64,000 nucleotides of DNA from Pyrocephalus nanus (GCA_038380795.1 CM076260.1:3779533-3843532); one strand, 5' to 3'. Shown: positions 10,905-22,370, counted from the first letter of the stretch. The notes: generated from the sequence alone by a model not told the origin. Numbers and translations are program-made.

Positions 10905-11159
10905 AGTTTTAGATTAGATATTAGGAAGAAATTCTTGGCTGTGAGGGTGGTGAGACCCTGATACAGGTTGCCCAGAGAAGCTGTGGATGCCCCATCCCTG
11001 GAAGTGTCCAAGGCCAGGCTGAGTGGGGCTTGGATCATCCTGGGATAGTGGAAAGTGTCCCTGCCCATTGAAAAAGATGATATTTAATGTCATGGCAGGA
11101 GATGGAATGAGACAAAGAATCTTGAAGGTCCCTTCCAACCCAAGCAATTCTGTGATGCT
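10905..11159 (+). repeat. CR1 LINE 3' fragment with an internal rearrangement
   Basis: Starts in the TTAGATTAGATATTAGGAAG segment and carries TTGCCCAGAGAAGCTGTGG. It ends CAATTCTGTGATGC. Between about 11067 and 11125 the usual GCCCATGGCAGG..GATGATCTTTAAGG segment is partly duplicated and scrambled. Confidence 0.85.
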
Positions 11160-11689
11160 GTCATTTACATCCACATTTTCAGGTGGACCAAGTCCATTTG
11201 ACATGGTGACATCAGGATCCCTTTCTCTCACCCAGGGTTATTTTCCTAGCTTTTCACTAAGGTGTTGTAAGAGGATTGCAGACCAGGAGAGGTTGAACTG
11301 ATTCAAGTCTGTGCTGTCTTCTTACTTTGGGTCGTTGCTGTTGCTCTGGCTGATAGCAACTGCCTTGGGTTTTGTTTTGTGTAGTTTTGTTTTTCTTAGG
11401 CAGATGTCTTGCTGAGCCCCAGAGGCTCATTAAAAGCTGAAGGCTTGACCCTGAAAGAGACCTTGCCTGCAAGAAGAGATGTTTGCATTCACTCCCCTCA
11501 TCTGCTTTCAGGGATTTAAATCAATAGCTCTCCAGTCAGTATTTAGGTCACTGGGATTTATAGGATGCTCTGGGACAGGGTGCTTTTGTGGAGTCTTTCA
11601 GTATCCTTTGTTGAGAGCTCAGACCTCTATGGTTTTGTCAGTCAGCAGCACAGCAGGGATGCGAAAAATTTGGATAATGCAATTATTTG

Positions 11690-11797
11690 TGGATGTGGCA
11701 CTTGGGGACATGGTTTAGTGGAGGGGCCTGATGGTTGGTTAGTGGTTGGACTTGTTGATCCTAGAGGGCTTTCCCAACTTTAATGATTCTGTGATTT
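11690..11797 (+). repeat. CR1 LINE 3' fragment, second subtype
   Basis: Carries GATGTGGCACTTGGGGACAT, GGTTTAGTGG and GTTGGACTTGTTGATCC, with the tail TTAATGATTCTGTGATT. This subtype resembles the 40193, 53378 and 57586 copies. Confidence 0.8.
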
Positions 11798-12067
11798 GTA
11801 TCAGTCCAGGAACTAGAAACTTGATGCCTCAAGAGAGAAGAGTCTCCAGTCTCTCAGGCTGCAGCTTCCCAGGTAATGATACTGATTGTAGTGAACTATG
11901 ACATATAATAAAGCAGGTACTGCCATCTTCTCCAATGAAATTCCTGGAGAGTAGGTGGGTGATAGACACACACAAAGGTGTTGATGGTGCTCCTAAGCTG
12001 AATATCAGTAGATTCTTGACAAAGGAGATTTATATTTTAGAAAGGAGGGGGTGAATCTTCCAGTACC

Positions 12068-12390
12068 TGAAGGGAGAATACAAGAAAAATGGAGAGAGAC
12101 TATTTACAAGGGCCTGGAGTGACAGGACGAGGGGCAATGGCTTCAATCTGAAGGAGAGTAGGTTTAGATTGGATATTAGGAAAAAAAAACCTATTCTGTG
12201 AGGATGGTGAGGCTCTGGCACAGGTTGCCCAGAGAAGCTGTGGCTGCTCCATCCCTGGAAGCATTCAAGGACAGGACTTGGAGCAACCTGGCATAGTGGA
12301 AGTTGTCTTGTGACAGGGGGCTGGAATGAGATGGGAGCTTTAGGTCAATTCCAACACAAACCACTCTATGATTCTATGATTCTATAATGT
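12068..12390 (+). repeat. CR1 LINE 3' fragment
   Basis: A longer copy from GAGAGACTATTTACAAGGGC through TTGCCCAGAGAAGCTGTGGC to ATTCTATGATTCTATAATG. An A9 run replaces part of the GGAAGAAATTC segment. Confidence 0.9.
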
Positions 12391-14095
12391 TGAGCCTGTC
12401 CTCCTCTATCTTTCTTTTCTTAGAAAATCACTGCTCTGACAGTGGGTTGCAAGTAGCTTGGATGTGCATTGTGAAGAAATACTCGGTGTGACAACTTTAG
12501 TCTGCTGATCAGACCTTCCCTCATCTTTAATTTTCGTGATTTTTTAGATGAAAATGATGCAAATAAGGTGTGTTTTTTTTTAGAATTGCTTAATGTTTAT
12601 GTGTAAGTGCAAATTTTACTCACCTTGTGCCATCCAGAGGAGGTTGTAAGTAAGGGTAGAATTTAGTTTGCGGTTTCTGGGATCCCCATGACCTACATCT
12701 GCTCGTTTAAAAGATGCTGATGCTTCAGAACCTAAATGTGTAAAGTTCAGTTTCTCTCTTCCACTTAGAGACCTACAGGTTAAAGGAAATGGTGCCCTCA
12801 GAAGGGGTTTTCTCTAATGCCATTTACTGAAATATCCATTCCAAGTGGGTCAGTTAAATTTTCAATTTTAGAAGCAAAAATGTTTTCAAAAGCCTCCAAG
12901 GCAGCAGAAGGTCACGTTCAACCAGCCTGGCCCTAAATCCAGGCTGGCCTACCCTAAATGTGTCAGTGGTTTGGGTTACCTCTGCGCTTGAAAGGTGAAT
13001 AGTTACAACACGGCTGACTTACCACAACACTGCAATGGTGAAAAAAAAAAACCTTTCCATGACTTATTTTGAACGTATTTTATTGCAATTGTCGTAGGCA
13101 AGATGCCGGAGACTGAGGAGAAAATGTACTTTAGAAATGTTTCCAGCAGGTCTCAATTATGTAAATGAAGCGCTCACAGTTCTGGTACTAAGATTTTTCC
13201 AAATTCCAAAATACTTATTTCATAATTTTTAATGATCTGAAGTGAAAAAAAAAAAAAAAAAAAAGAAAGGTATTTTTCCTATGAGAATAGAATTTACCCT
13301 ATGGTATTTATTTTATTCTGACATGTAACTCTCTTAGCTAGAGATCTGGAAACTGGGACACCAGCAAAAGCTTACTGAAAGAAAAAAAAAGATTACCTAA
13401 AGCCTTTTGAGATGAAACCCATCTCTTCTCTTGGCTCTGGTGAAAGCTTGCTTGAGATTAAGTTGCTATTTAAGCACTTTGCCCAGTTCAGATTCTTCAG
13501 GCTCCCAAACCTGTGTGTTTTTGCACTGATGGCACTTTTCCCCCTCAAATAGTGTCCTGGAAGCACAGAATGGTTTGGGTTTTGAGTTTTGGGTTTTGAG
13601 CCATTGACCACTACCCTCTGAATGTGACCATTCAAGTGTCATGACAGAGCCTTCTGTAAATTAAAGAGAACTGGTAGGTATCTCCAAATACTTCAAACAT
13701 TTTTTTTTTCAATCTTTATCAGCTAAGTTTATGATATTTCTGGAAAATAAGATTTTTTTTTATTTACTATTAGGAAGATATTTACTTTTTTCTTGTTGAA
13801 GAGAAAGCATTTTCTTCATTTTGAGTACATATTCTTACAGATCCCTGTAAATACAGGAACATTCTTCTTCCCACATGCAACCATTGCATGACCCATTCTG
13901 CACTGTGGAGGCAATTTCTGTGACATCAGTGATTAGAATGGGCCTCAGGCCAGTGGTGATCAGAGAAAAACTTGAAACAGAACTTGGTGGGCCAAGGCTC
14001 TGAGCACCGACGTTTAATTCTAGTTTGGTTTATTTAAATCCTTCTCTGAGTTGGATCAGAGACACCCAGAGGTTCCTTTCAAACAGATTAAATTC
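12391..14095. other. Intergenic unique sequence
   Basis: A/T-rich with several poly-A and poly-T runs. I recognise no gene, RNA or CR1 copy. Confidence 0.5.
13245..13264. repeat. Poly-A tract (20 A)
   Basis: Homopolymer run in unique intergenic sequence. No retroposed gene is recognisable beside it. Confidence 0.9.
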
Positions 14096-14187
14096 TAGTA
14101 GAAAATGTCCCTGCCCATGGCAGGAGGGTTGGAACAAGATGACCTTTAAGGTCCCTTCTAATCTAAACTGTTCTGTGATTCTGTGAC
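14096..14187 (+). repeat. CR1 LINE 3' tail fragment
   Basis: Contains the TGCCCATGGCAGG block, then GACCTTTAAGGTCCC and TTCTGTGATTCTGTGAC. It abuts a second, longer CR1 copy at 14192. Confidence 0.85.
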
Positions 14188-14191
14188 ATTC

Positions 14192-14620
14192 AGAGGAGAC
14201 ACAGAGATGCTGTGAGGACTGGAGCCCCTCTGCTCTTGGGGCAGTCTGGGAGAGGTGGGAGTGTTTAGCCTGGAGAAGAGAAGGCTCCAGGGAGATCTTG
14301 GAGCCCCTTCCAGTGCCTAAAGGGGCTCCAGGAGAGCTGGAGAGGGACTTTGGAAAAAGGATGGAGTGACAGGATAATGGGGAGTGGCTTCCCATCGCCA
14401 CAGGGCAGGGTTGGATGGCGTATTGGGAAGGAATTGTGGGCTGTGAGGGTGGTGAGGCCCTGGCAGAGGTTGCCCAGAGAAGCTGTGGCTGCCCCATCCC
14501 TGGAAGTGTCCAAGGCCCTGTTGGACTGGGCTTAGAACAACCTGGTATAGTGGGAGGTGTCCCTGGGGGTTGGAAAGAGCTGATCTTCCAACCCAAACCA
14601 CTCTGTTAATCTATGAAATC
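14192..14620 (+). repeat. CR1 LINE 3' fragment, about 430 bp
   Basis: Includes the upstream segment GGAGCCCCTCTGCTCTTGG, CCTGGAGAAGAGAAGGCTCC, GGGACTTTGGAAAAAGG and the usual 3' part. The TGCCCATGGC block is deleted, and the tail reads CACTCTGTTAATCTATG. Confidence 0.9.
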
Positions 14621-15629
14621 CCTGCACCAATCTCCTACCCCTTGATCTTTGTGCAGAGATGACAGAAGAAGAAAAATAACATTTTTTCTCTATTAAATAC
14701 CTCTGCTTTTCCTCCCCACCTGCTGCAGTAGAAATTGCCATCTCCTACTGCTGCCTAAATTTGCCAAACACAGCTAAATGGATATCACAGTCACACATCA
14801 GCTGCGGTTGCTGCCAGTGGTTGACAGTCTGTTTCATGACCAATATCTAATAGATACTCAGTAGCTGGAAAGCCAACAAAGAGGAACTGAACCTCAAAAA
14901 GACATTTTAGGGAAGGGACACTTGTGGAGTACTGAGAGTTCAGATTGCTCATAGCCCTGTCCAACCTGACCTCGAATGTTTCCAGAATCATCTCATTTAA
15001 AGAAGTCAACTTCCAATTTTTTTTTTTTTTTCCTTGCAGAGCTGCCACTCCTGGCCCCAACATTTTGTGTGCAAGAAGGTGTCAGAATTCAAAACTGTTA
15101 CAGAATGAGTGACTTAGAGTGGTTTTGATGAGAGTTGTAGAAGCACAGTAGGACACTAATTTTCGAGCCCTTTCACCTCTCTGGGGTATGACTTTTTTTT
15201 TTCTTTTTTTTTAATAAGTAATGGAAATTCATAATTTTTCCAGTCATATGCAAATTGTGACTACAGTGCAGAGCAGTTTCCAGGCCTATCCCAGGCTGAG
15301 ATTTCAGAGAATAACCACTGCTGAAGGTTTCCTCTTCTGAGACCTGTGGCCTCGTGGAGGTGGGGTGGGGACAACGGATGAGCAACAGAAGACCCGTGTC
15401 CCATTTTAACATGAATGATGCCTCATAATCAGGCCTGGTCCTGGTGTGCTGATGCCATGGATACAAGGGCAAAGCAAACAGGTGTGTGCCAGCACAGTGG
15501 GCCATTCCTGCTGCTTTTAGCAGCTCTTTATTCAGGATGAAATGGCTGTGCTGAACCCAACTGGGGCTCGAGAAGAAGGAATTGTGGTCCTGCCTATATT
15601 TCAACAATTGTGCAGTTCTGAATGATTGT

Positions 15630-15938
15630 GTACTTAGAGGGGGCTTATAGAAAAGCCAGGGCAGATAGTGGTGGGACAAGACAAAGTGGTTTTAAACTGA
15701 CAGAGGGCAGGATTAGATGTTTGGAAGAAATTCTTTACTGTGAGGGTGGCAAGGCCCTGGCACAGGTTGCTCAGAGAAGCTGTGGCTGCCCCATCCCTGG
15801 AAGTGTTCAAGGCCAGCTTGGATGGGGCTTGGAGCAACCTGGGCTAGTGGAAGGTGTTCCTGCTCATGGCAGGGGGGGTTAAAACAAGAGGGTCTTTACA
15901 GTTCCTCCCAACCCAAGTAATTTTTTGATTCTGTGAAA
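15630..15938 (+). repeat. CR1 LINE 3' fragment
   Basis: Carries GACAAAGTGGTTTTAAACTG, GAAATTCTTTACTGTGAGGG and GAAGCTGTGGCTGCCCCATC, with the tail ATTTTTTGATTCTGTGAA. Confidence 0.88.
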
Positions 15939-16229
15939 GGACACCACCCTCAGCCCCAAATCCACTGAACATCTGTGTCTCGTGCTCCCACTCACTGCAG
16001 GCCATGTCACAGGATCCCATAGTGGTGGTAACACTCATCTCATCAGAGAGTCAGGTCCTTGACACTTGTGATTCTTTTGATATTTCTGCAGCCAACTGCC
16101 ACACATCCAGCAGGAGAGCAGTGGGCTTTAAGCAAACTGTACTATTTCAGCATGAGAAGTGGTGGACAAAACCTCATCTGACAGTAGCTCGTCCGAGCCT
16201 TATTAGTGCCAGATATTCACAAAGAGCAT

Positions 16230-16310
16230 ATAATTAGCTCTTTGATGGATCCGATAACCTGCTTGTTTCATCAGATAATTTCTTTGCAAAAGATAACTCA
16301 AGTAGCTCTG
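16230..16310. promoter_or_regulatory. Cluster of three GATA motifs, candidate enhancer
   Basis: GATAA occurs at 16253-16257, 16274-16278 and 16292-16296, with a fourth GAT-rich context nearby. This lies in unique sequence about 6.5 kb upstream of the IL17A-like start. Enhancer function is inference only; the distance resembles that of mammalian IL17A upstream elements. Confidence 0.25.
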
Positions 16311-16867
16311 CCAGAGCAGAGTTTTATTTGGAACTGCAGCTCAGGAGCCTCCCAGCCAAGGAACTGTGTGGCCAGTTAGCATAGATGTTCATTATCACCC
16401 CTCCTTGTTGGTAAAGAGCTAATGTAATTGGGTAGAAGAGGTTTTGAAGCAGCATAGAGAGTTTTCTAACAGTGATCACGGAGGAATTGCAATAAAAATA
16501 TTCTGGTATTTGCTGTTTCTCCTTTGAGAATTAAAAAATGTCACTTTTCTCTACCACAAAAGTTTTGTGAAGTGATGATGAATTTCAGGCAGTGCTGCGT
16601 CTGGGCAGGACAGTGCCTGAGGACCTGTCATGGGACTCCATGAAGTCACAGTGGAGTTTCTGCTCCCTTGTGATTCCAAACTAGGGGTAAAAGTGCCTAA
16701 AACATGAAGGTGTTTCTTTGCATTTTCACTCCAGTGTTTCCAATCACTTTTCCCCTCATATCTGCAGATCCTAGAAATTCCTATAGGAATCTGTTCTCCA
16801 TCTCCAAAGCAATAAAAGCATTCTGGTTTGAAACCAAGGTTCAAGAGAATTAGTTGGATCAAAGAAG

Positions 16868-17098
16868 GTTTAGACTGGGTATTAGGATTAAATTTTTCCC
16901 TGTGAGGGTGGTGAGGCCCTGGCACAGGTTGCCCAGAGAAGCTGTGGCTGCTCCATCCCTGGAATTGTTCCAGGCCAGGCTGGATGGAGCTTGGAGCAAT
17001 TGGGGATAGTGGAAGGTGTCCCTGCCCGTGGCAGGGGGTTGGAAGGAGGTGATCTCTATAGTCCCTTCCAACCCAAACCATTCCATGGTTCTGTGATT
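16868..17098 (+). repeat. CR1 LINE 3' fragment
   Basis: Runs from GGTTTAGACTGGGTATTAGG to CCATTCCATGGTTCTGTG, with every standard block of the 3' 230 bp present. Confidence 0.9.
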
Positions 17099-17107
17099 AG
17101 TGGGAAC

Positions 17108-17155
17108 AAACCAAATGGGGTCAGAGCAATAAACAAATGGGGTCAGAGCAAATGA
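17108..17155 (+). repeat. Short tandem duplication
   Basis: The 17-base unit AAATGGGGTCAGAGCAA is present twice, 24-25 bases apart, directly after the CR1 tail. Confidence 0.7.
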
Positions 17156-17159
17156 GAAA

Positions 17160-19484
17160 GATAGAAAATAAAAGTTATGGATGATGAGAGGTTGATATTC
17201 TGGTTGCTCTTCACATTACCTGTGTAAGCAACACTATGCTGAGCATTGGGAAGATTGTATAACTATACAGGATTGGGATGTACAACTATAAGAAAACTCC
17301 AATTTCCCTTTAATCAGTTAAGGAATTGCTAAAGGTTCTTCCAAAATAGCAGGTGAAATTGCTTTTTTCATCTCTCCTTATATTTTTTTTTTTTTACTGT
17401 CAAGACTGAAATGCTAAAACGAAATGTGCCCACACTACCCCTGCAGAGAGAAATCCTTTTGCTGCTTCCTACCTCCATCTTCCAAAGCCTGCAAAAAGCC
17501 TTAATGCCATCCCTGCAGAGACACATCTCCACTGCCTTCACCTCTGCTGTCTCCCCTGATGCTCAAGTGGTTCCCTTGGGTCAGCAGCAGTGCAGGAGAT
17601 GCCAGATATCCCCAGGCTTCTGTGGTGCACAACATCTGATGCCTGATAAGCAACTCATATGACAAAAAAAGGAAGGAGACAACCAGGCAAAGTACCCAAA
17701 TGTCTCATCATCCTAGTTTGAAGTTGGTTTGCAAAAGCTTCAAGCAAGGTTTTACCATATAAAGTTGCATCAGGACAAGTAGAATGTTAATCAGGTGGTG
17801 GGGTGATTTCTTGTCTGTCCTGTTTTCTTTCTTTGTTTCTGGCAAAGGAAGGACTGGAAGAGGCTTTGTGTATATGCAGGCCACATTTGTTCCTTCAGGG
17901 GAGAGAAAGTGAGGTTTTAAACTGGATTAAATGTTTTCATGCCCTGACAGAACCTGGACTTGTCTGGTGGAAGAGCAGATAAATGGTAGTGGGTCAAGAA
18001 GTGGGTCTTGGTTCTTGCCCTCAGAAGAGAATTATGAGGAGAAAGGGGAGATTAGTGATTCTCTTCCCCTTGGAAAGCAAACACCAACAGTGGTCTTCCT
18101 TCACAATGACTGTCAAAAACTTTTGGGTCATAAGTGTCTTGTTTTCAAAGACTGAGATATTTTGGGTGCATTACATGAAGTATCCCATTTCGAATTTTTT
18201 GCAATGTAAATATATAGACATATATATTTATTTCCTCTGAAAAAAAATGGCCTGTTGGAATGGATACAACGCTTCTTGAAAACTGGAGGTTTTGACAATT
18301 AATGCCCAATAAAATTCTATTTTATTTCACACCCACATTTTTTTTTCAGAATGTTCTCCAGGTAGTTTGCACCTCGTTTTCATTTACTGGGAGCAGGGAG
18401 TTTGCTCAATGCAGAATTGCTGAAGGCTGTTCTAAAGTGATGTGAACTTTACAATGTCTCAAGTAAACGAAGATTGGATGAATTTTGTATTTTCTCAGGA
18501 GAAAGGAGCTTGATAATGTCTAAGAATGATTTATTTCCTGAATTTAGTCATAGTTGATCCTTGTTATCTCATAATTGTTGGGTTAATAAAAGGCACTGGA
18601 TGAGTGTGTCTTTTCACTTAATCAGTGTAAGAACTCACATTAGCAGTGATGAAGCGATATGAGATGTGATGACAGACAAGAATTGAGTCTGACATATGTG
18701 AAAATGCTGCTCTTTAGCCCTCTTCATTCCTCCTGTGCCAGGACTAAGTCCAGTGGATGCTCTTGTCTTACAGAGCTCAGCAGAACAAGGAGTGACATAT
18801 TGTCCTGCTGTTCTCACTCCAGGGCAGAGTAAGCCAAACCATATTAGTTTCAGTGTTCAGTGTTATTTCTTGCTTTCCAAAACATTCTTGGTGGACCAAA
18901 ATCCCTCATAAATTCACCAGAAAAAGAAGCATTTTTCTTTCTTTTCACAAGATAATTGGACAGGGAAAGACACTGGATTTTTGGTCTTTACTGATGCAAG
19001 ATATTTCATTCTGGATCATTATAAAACAAAATTCTGAGCTTTGAGTATTCAAAAGACCATTCCTTTTAATAGCTGTAGGTATTTTTTATTATTTCTGATT
19101 TATGACAATATAAGAAATCCCTTGATGGAAGCTCTGGGTTTCCTGACAGCTGAAATGCACAGGAACACAAGTGTGGGAGGGATATCCTTTGCCTAGTTAC
19201 CCTAATTGAAAGGATGTTTGTCAAGAGGGAACATCACAACAAGAAGCTAAATTTTAATTTCTGTCTTGCTTTGCATACTTTATTTTTCCCCATGTTATTG
19301 AGCAAACAGACACATATCCTTTTTCTTCACTCCTATTTTTGTCAAGATTTTTCTGAGGTACTTGGCAGGACAGTTGGATGAAACCTCTTATTTTTCAAGT
19401 TGTGGGACTATTTCCACTTATGTACTGGTTCACCAGGGCCTTTTTTTTTTGGGAGGGTGGGGGGGTTGCTCTGCCCACTGTCAG
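17160..19484. other. Intergenic unique sequence
   Basis: A/T-rich non-coding sequence with a TATA-like simple stretch near 18208-18232. No gene or CR1 copy is recognised. It separates the left block of + strand CR1 copies from the following block of - strand copies. Confidence 0.5.
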
Positions 19485-19735
19485 GTTTGAGTTGGAAGGC
19501 CCCTTAAAACTCATCTTATTCCAACCCCCTGCCATGGGCAGGGACACCTTCCACTACATAATCATAGAATCATAGCATGGTTTGGGTTGGAAGCAACCTC
19601 TGGAGATGATCTAGTCCAACTCCTCACTATCCCAGGTTGCTCCAGGCCATGTCCAACCTGTCCTTGGACACTTCCAGGGATGGGGCAACCACAGCTTCTC
19701 TGGGCAACCTGTGCTAGGGCCTCACCACCCTGGAA
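19485..19735 (-). repeat. CR1 LINE 3' fragment split by a nested CR1
   Basis: The outer copy reads in antisense from GAGTTGGAAGGCCCC to CACCTTCCACTA at 19556, then resumes at TCCCAGGTTGCTCC (19630) through GGCAACCTGTGCTAGGGCC. The interruption is the separate feature at 19557-19629. Confidence 0.85.
19557..19629 (-). repeat. Nested CR1 3' tail (73 bp) inside an older CR1
   Basis: Reads AATCATAGAATCATAGCATGG, then GGTTTGGGTTGG and GATGATCTAGTCCAACTCC, a different subtype from its host copy. The host is interrupted between CCACTA and TCCCAGG. CACTA occurs on both sides (19552-19556 and 19625-19629), a possible 5-base target duplication. Confidence 0.75.
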
Positions 19736-20238
19736 TCAATTTGTCTTTTGACCTGAATTTCCTAATCCTTCCAGATTCAGTAGGGCATAAACCCATACAG
19801 TGTTCACATTCCTTCCTGCCTCTCAGAACCACCCCCAGTGTGTGATGGGAACCTAAAATCTGATGTTCTTTGCTCTATCTGTCACACACTTGATCCTGGC
19901 CAGGCTGCCCCCCATGCGCTGTTGTCCCTGAGTGTCTGGGTCTTCCAAAGGACATTGCCCACAAAGACCTGACAGAAATGAAGTAGTATTCCAATGTATC
20001 CCCAGGGGGAAAATGCAGGAACAGGGAAGATGTGGCTCTCCATCTAGCATCTCTGTCCTGTAGCAGAGATCCAAACTGCTTGGGACCAATCTGATGCCAG
20101 TTCTTGTTCTGTTGCATCCATGCTCCCTCCTCCCCATCCATCCAGTTAAAAAAGAAGGGCACCATGGATGATGCACATAATGAATTTTTGTTGATACACA
20201 TTCATTCATCATTTATTTATTGAAAGCTTTGCTCTTTG

Positions 20239-20239
<1 letters not shown>

Positions 20240-20279
<40 letters not shown>
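20240..20279. repeat. Poly-T tract (40 T)
   Basis: The longest homopolymer in the window. On the - strand it would be a poly-A tail following the sequence right of 20280, but I recognise no processed gene copy there and see no flanking target duplication. Confidence 0.9.
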
Positions 20280-20865
20280 CCTAGGATGAAGATGGGGTAT
20301 AACTGGAGTTCCCCAGATGGGGAACAACGAGCTGAGCTGGATGTCTGAAATTAGACATCTAAATTCACTGCCTGGCTCAGGGAACAAGTCAAGCCCTGTC
20401 ACTGAAGACATTTTCAAGTTATCTGGCTTTTTTTCCTCATTTGCTGCACTGTGGTGTGGATGGGAAGAGTCAGAAGACACCTTAAATGATGATGTGTGAG
20501 GTGCTGTGTGTGTTGTGGGCTAAGTGGCTATGGGGTAACTGATGTGTTGTTTCCTGTGGGTCACAAACCTTTGCCATGCAGTTTATGATTTTTTTTTGTG
20601 TCTCCTTTTTACATTAAATAAGTAAGAAAAGAAACATGTACACTGTGTTTTCAGGAGTTCTTTATGATTTTTTTTTAAAAAAATTTAATTACAAAATACA
20701 TGGACTGGCAATGCTAAGCAAAAGAAGGTGTGTGGACACATTTTTGGTAAGGAAGTGAAATAAAGGTGGTTGTGTGTCAGGGCTCTGCAGATTCACGTTG
20801 ACTTGGAAACCTGCTGAATGTTTCAGAGCCAACAGCCTTGCATGTGATATTTTAGGCCTGTGGTG

Positions 20866-21003
20866 ATCACAGAATGGTTTAGCTTGGAAGAGAACCTTAA
20901 AGCTCATCTTGTGTCAAACCCCTGCCCTGAGCAGGGATATCTTCCACTAGAACAGGTTGCTCCAAGTCCTGTCCAACCCGGCCTTGAACACTTCCAGGGA
21001 TGA
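20866..21003 (-). repeat. CR1 LINE 3' fragment
   Basis: Antisense copy from GATCACAGAATGGTTTAGC through TCTTCCACTAGAACAGG to TTGAACACTTCCAGGGATG. It ends about 200 bases left of the miR-133b hairpin. Confidence 0.85.
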
Positions 21004-21194
21004 ACGTAATGCTGGAGCAGCCATACATTTGTGCCCTTGCAGGGGCTGGAGTCCTTACAGTGATGCTTATTAAACCAAAACCCAACTACAAACCTTTCCA
21101 GGTGCACCTCTGGAGATGTTCAGAAGTGTAGCAGATCCATTGAGGAGGAAAGGTTGGTGTGGTTGAGCTGAGGAGGAGGGAGGCAAACCTTGGC

Positions 21195-21300
21195 TTGATG
21201 TTTTCAACACTGCTATAGCTGGTTGAAGGGGACCAAACCTCCGAGGAAGAAGGGCTTGGTTCCGTTTGACCAGCCAGAGCAGAGCATAGCTCCTGACCAC
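21195..21300 (-). ncRNA. MIR133B: miR-133b precursor hairpin (mature 3p at 21216-21237)
   Basis: On the - strand a stem-loop runs from GCTCTGCTCTGGCTGG to CCAGCTATAGCAG. The 3p arm, complement of 21216-21237, is identical over 22 nt to miR-133b as I know it (it starts UUUGGUCC and ends CAGCUA). The 5p arm, complement of 21253-21274, begins GCUGGUCAAACGG. miR-133b is a skeletal-muscle microRNA that fine-tunes myogenesis. In mammals it lies between IL17A and PKHD1, on the IL17A strand, downstream of miR-206 in a shared locus with linc-MD1. Order and strand here agree. The terminal A of the 3p arm separates miR-133b from miR-133a (terminal G). Precursor ends are approximate. Confidence 0.95.
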
Positions 21301-21441
21301 TGCACACCTCGGCTCCTCTGGGCCTTACCTGCAAGAGGAATTGGACAGATGAGACAGGAGCACTGATGCCAAACACTGCTAAGAGGAAGAGAAGGGAGGC
21401 GAAACATTTATGACACCAGCTCTAGAGGCATCACCGTTTTC

Positions 21442-22000
21442 CATAGAACCACAGAATCACAGGATGGTTTGGGTTGGAAGGGGTCTTAAAGATCATCTCC
21501 TTCCAACTCTCCTGCCGTGGGCAGGGACACTTTCCACTATCCCAGGTTGCTCCAAGCCCTGTCCAACCTGGCCTTGAACACTTCCAGGGATGGGGCAACC
21601 ACAGCTTCTCCGGACAACCTGTGCCAGGGCCTCACCACCCTCAATCAAGAATTTTTTCTTAATATCTAATCTAACCATGCTCTCTTTCAGTTTGAAGCCA
21701 TTGCCTCTTGTCCCATGTGTGTGTCCTGGACACACACTCCAGGCCCTTGTAAATAGTCCCTCTCCATCTTTCTTATTGCCTCACTTCAGGTACAGGAAGG
21801 CCACAACTGGGTTTCCCTGGAGCCTTCTCTTCTCCAGCCTGAATAATCCCAATTCTCCCAGCCTTTCCTCACAGCAGAGCTGCTCCATCCCTCTAATCTT
21901 CTTAGTGGCCTCCTCTGGAATTGCTCCAACAGGTCCATGTCCTTCCTGTGCTGGGGACCCCAGAGCTGGAGGCAGCTCTGCAGGTGGGGTGCAGGTACAT
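21442..22000 (-). repeat. CR1 LINE 3' fragment, about 560 bp
   Basis: One of the longest copies. Antisense from CCACAGAATCACAGGATGG through GGATGGGGCAACCACAGC and CTGGAGCCTTCTCTTCTCC to GGAGGCAGCTCTGCAGG near 21982. Confidence 0.9.
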
Positions 22001-22290
22001 CCATTTTGTCAGAGAACTGGTCAGTGCACAGGGTCCATGTGATGTTCCAGTTCCCGGGTGGTTGTCTGGACTAGGGTGAAGTTCTTGCTGATGCATAAGT
22101 TAACAGTATTAAATTTTGGGGCTAAACCTCAGGAACCAAATTCTGTGTCCCTGCCTTGATGTTTCATAGATTTTGGGCTTGTTTTGGAATCTGGTACCAG
22201 CTCACTGGCCTAGACCTGGGTAATGAGGAAAGCTTGGAAGATTGGCTTTTGTTCATCCTGAGCCACAGCAGCCTGTGTCTGAAGATTTAT

Positions 22291-22370
22291 CTTAGAATCA
22301 TAGAATCACAGAATGGTTTGACTTGGAAGGGACCTTAAAGATCATCTGGTTCCAACCCCCTTGCTGTGGG
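22291..22370 (-). repeat. CR1 LINE 3' tail fragment
   Basis: Begins TTAGAATCATAGAATCACAG, then CTTGGAAGGGACC and GATCATCTGGTTCCAACCCC. Confidence 0.85.

Noticed and set aside
14030..14601. Overlapping frames of 188, 94 and 82 aa
   Set aside because: All are translations of two adjacent CR1 copies. The recurring [22 protein letters not shown] peptide seen across the window is CR1 antisense, not a protein family.
20217..20480. 87-aa - strand frame ending in poly-K
   Set aside because: The lysines come from the T40 run. The rest has no recognisable motif.
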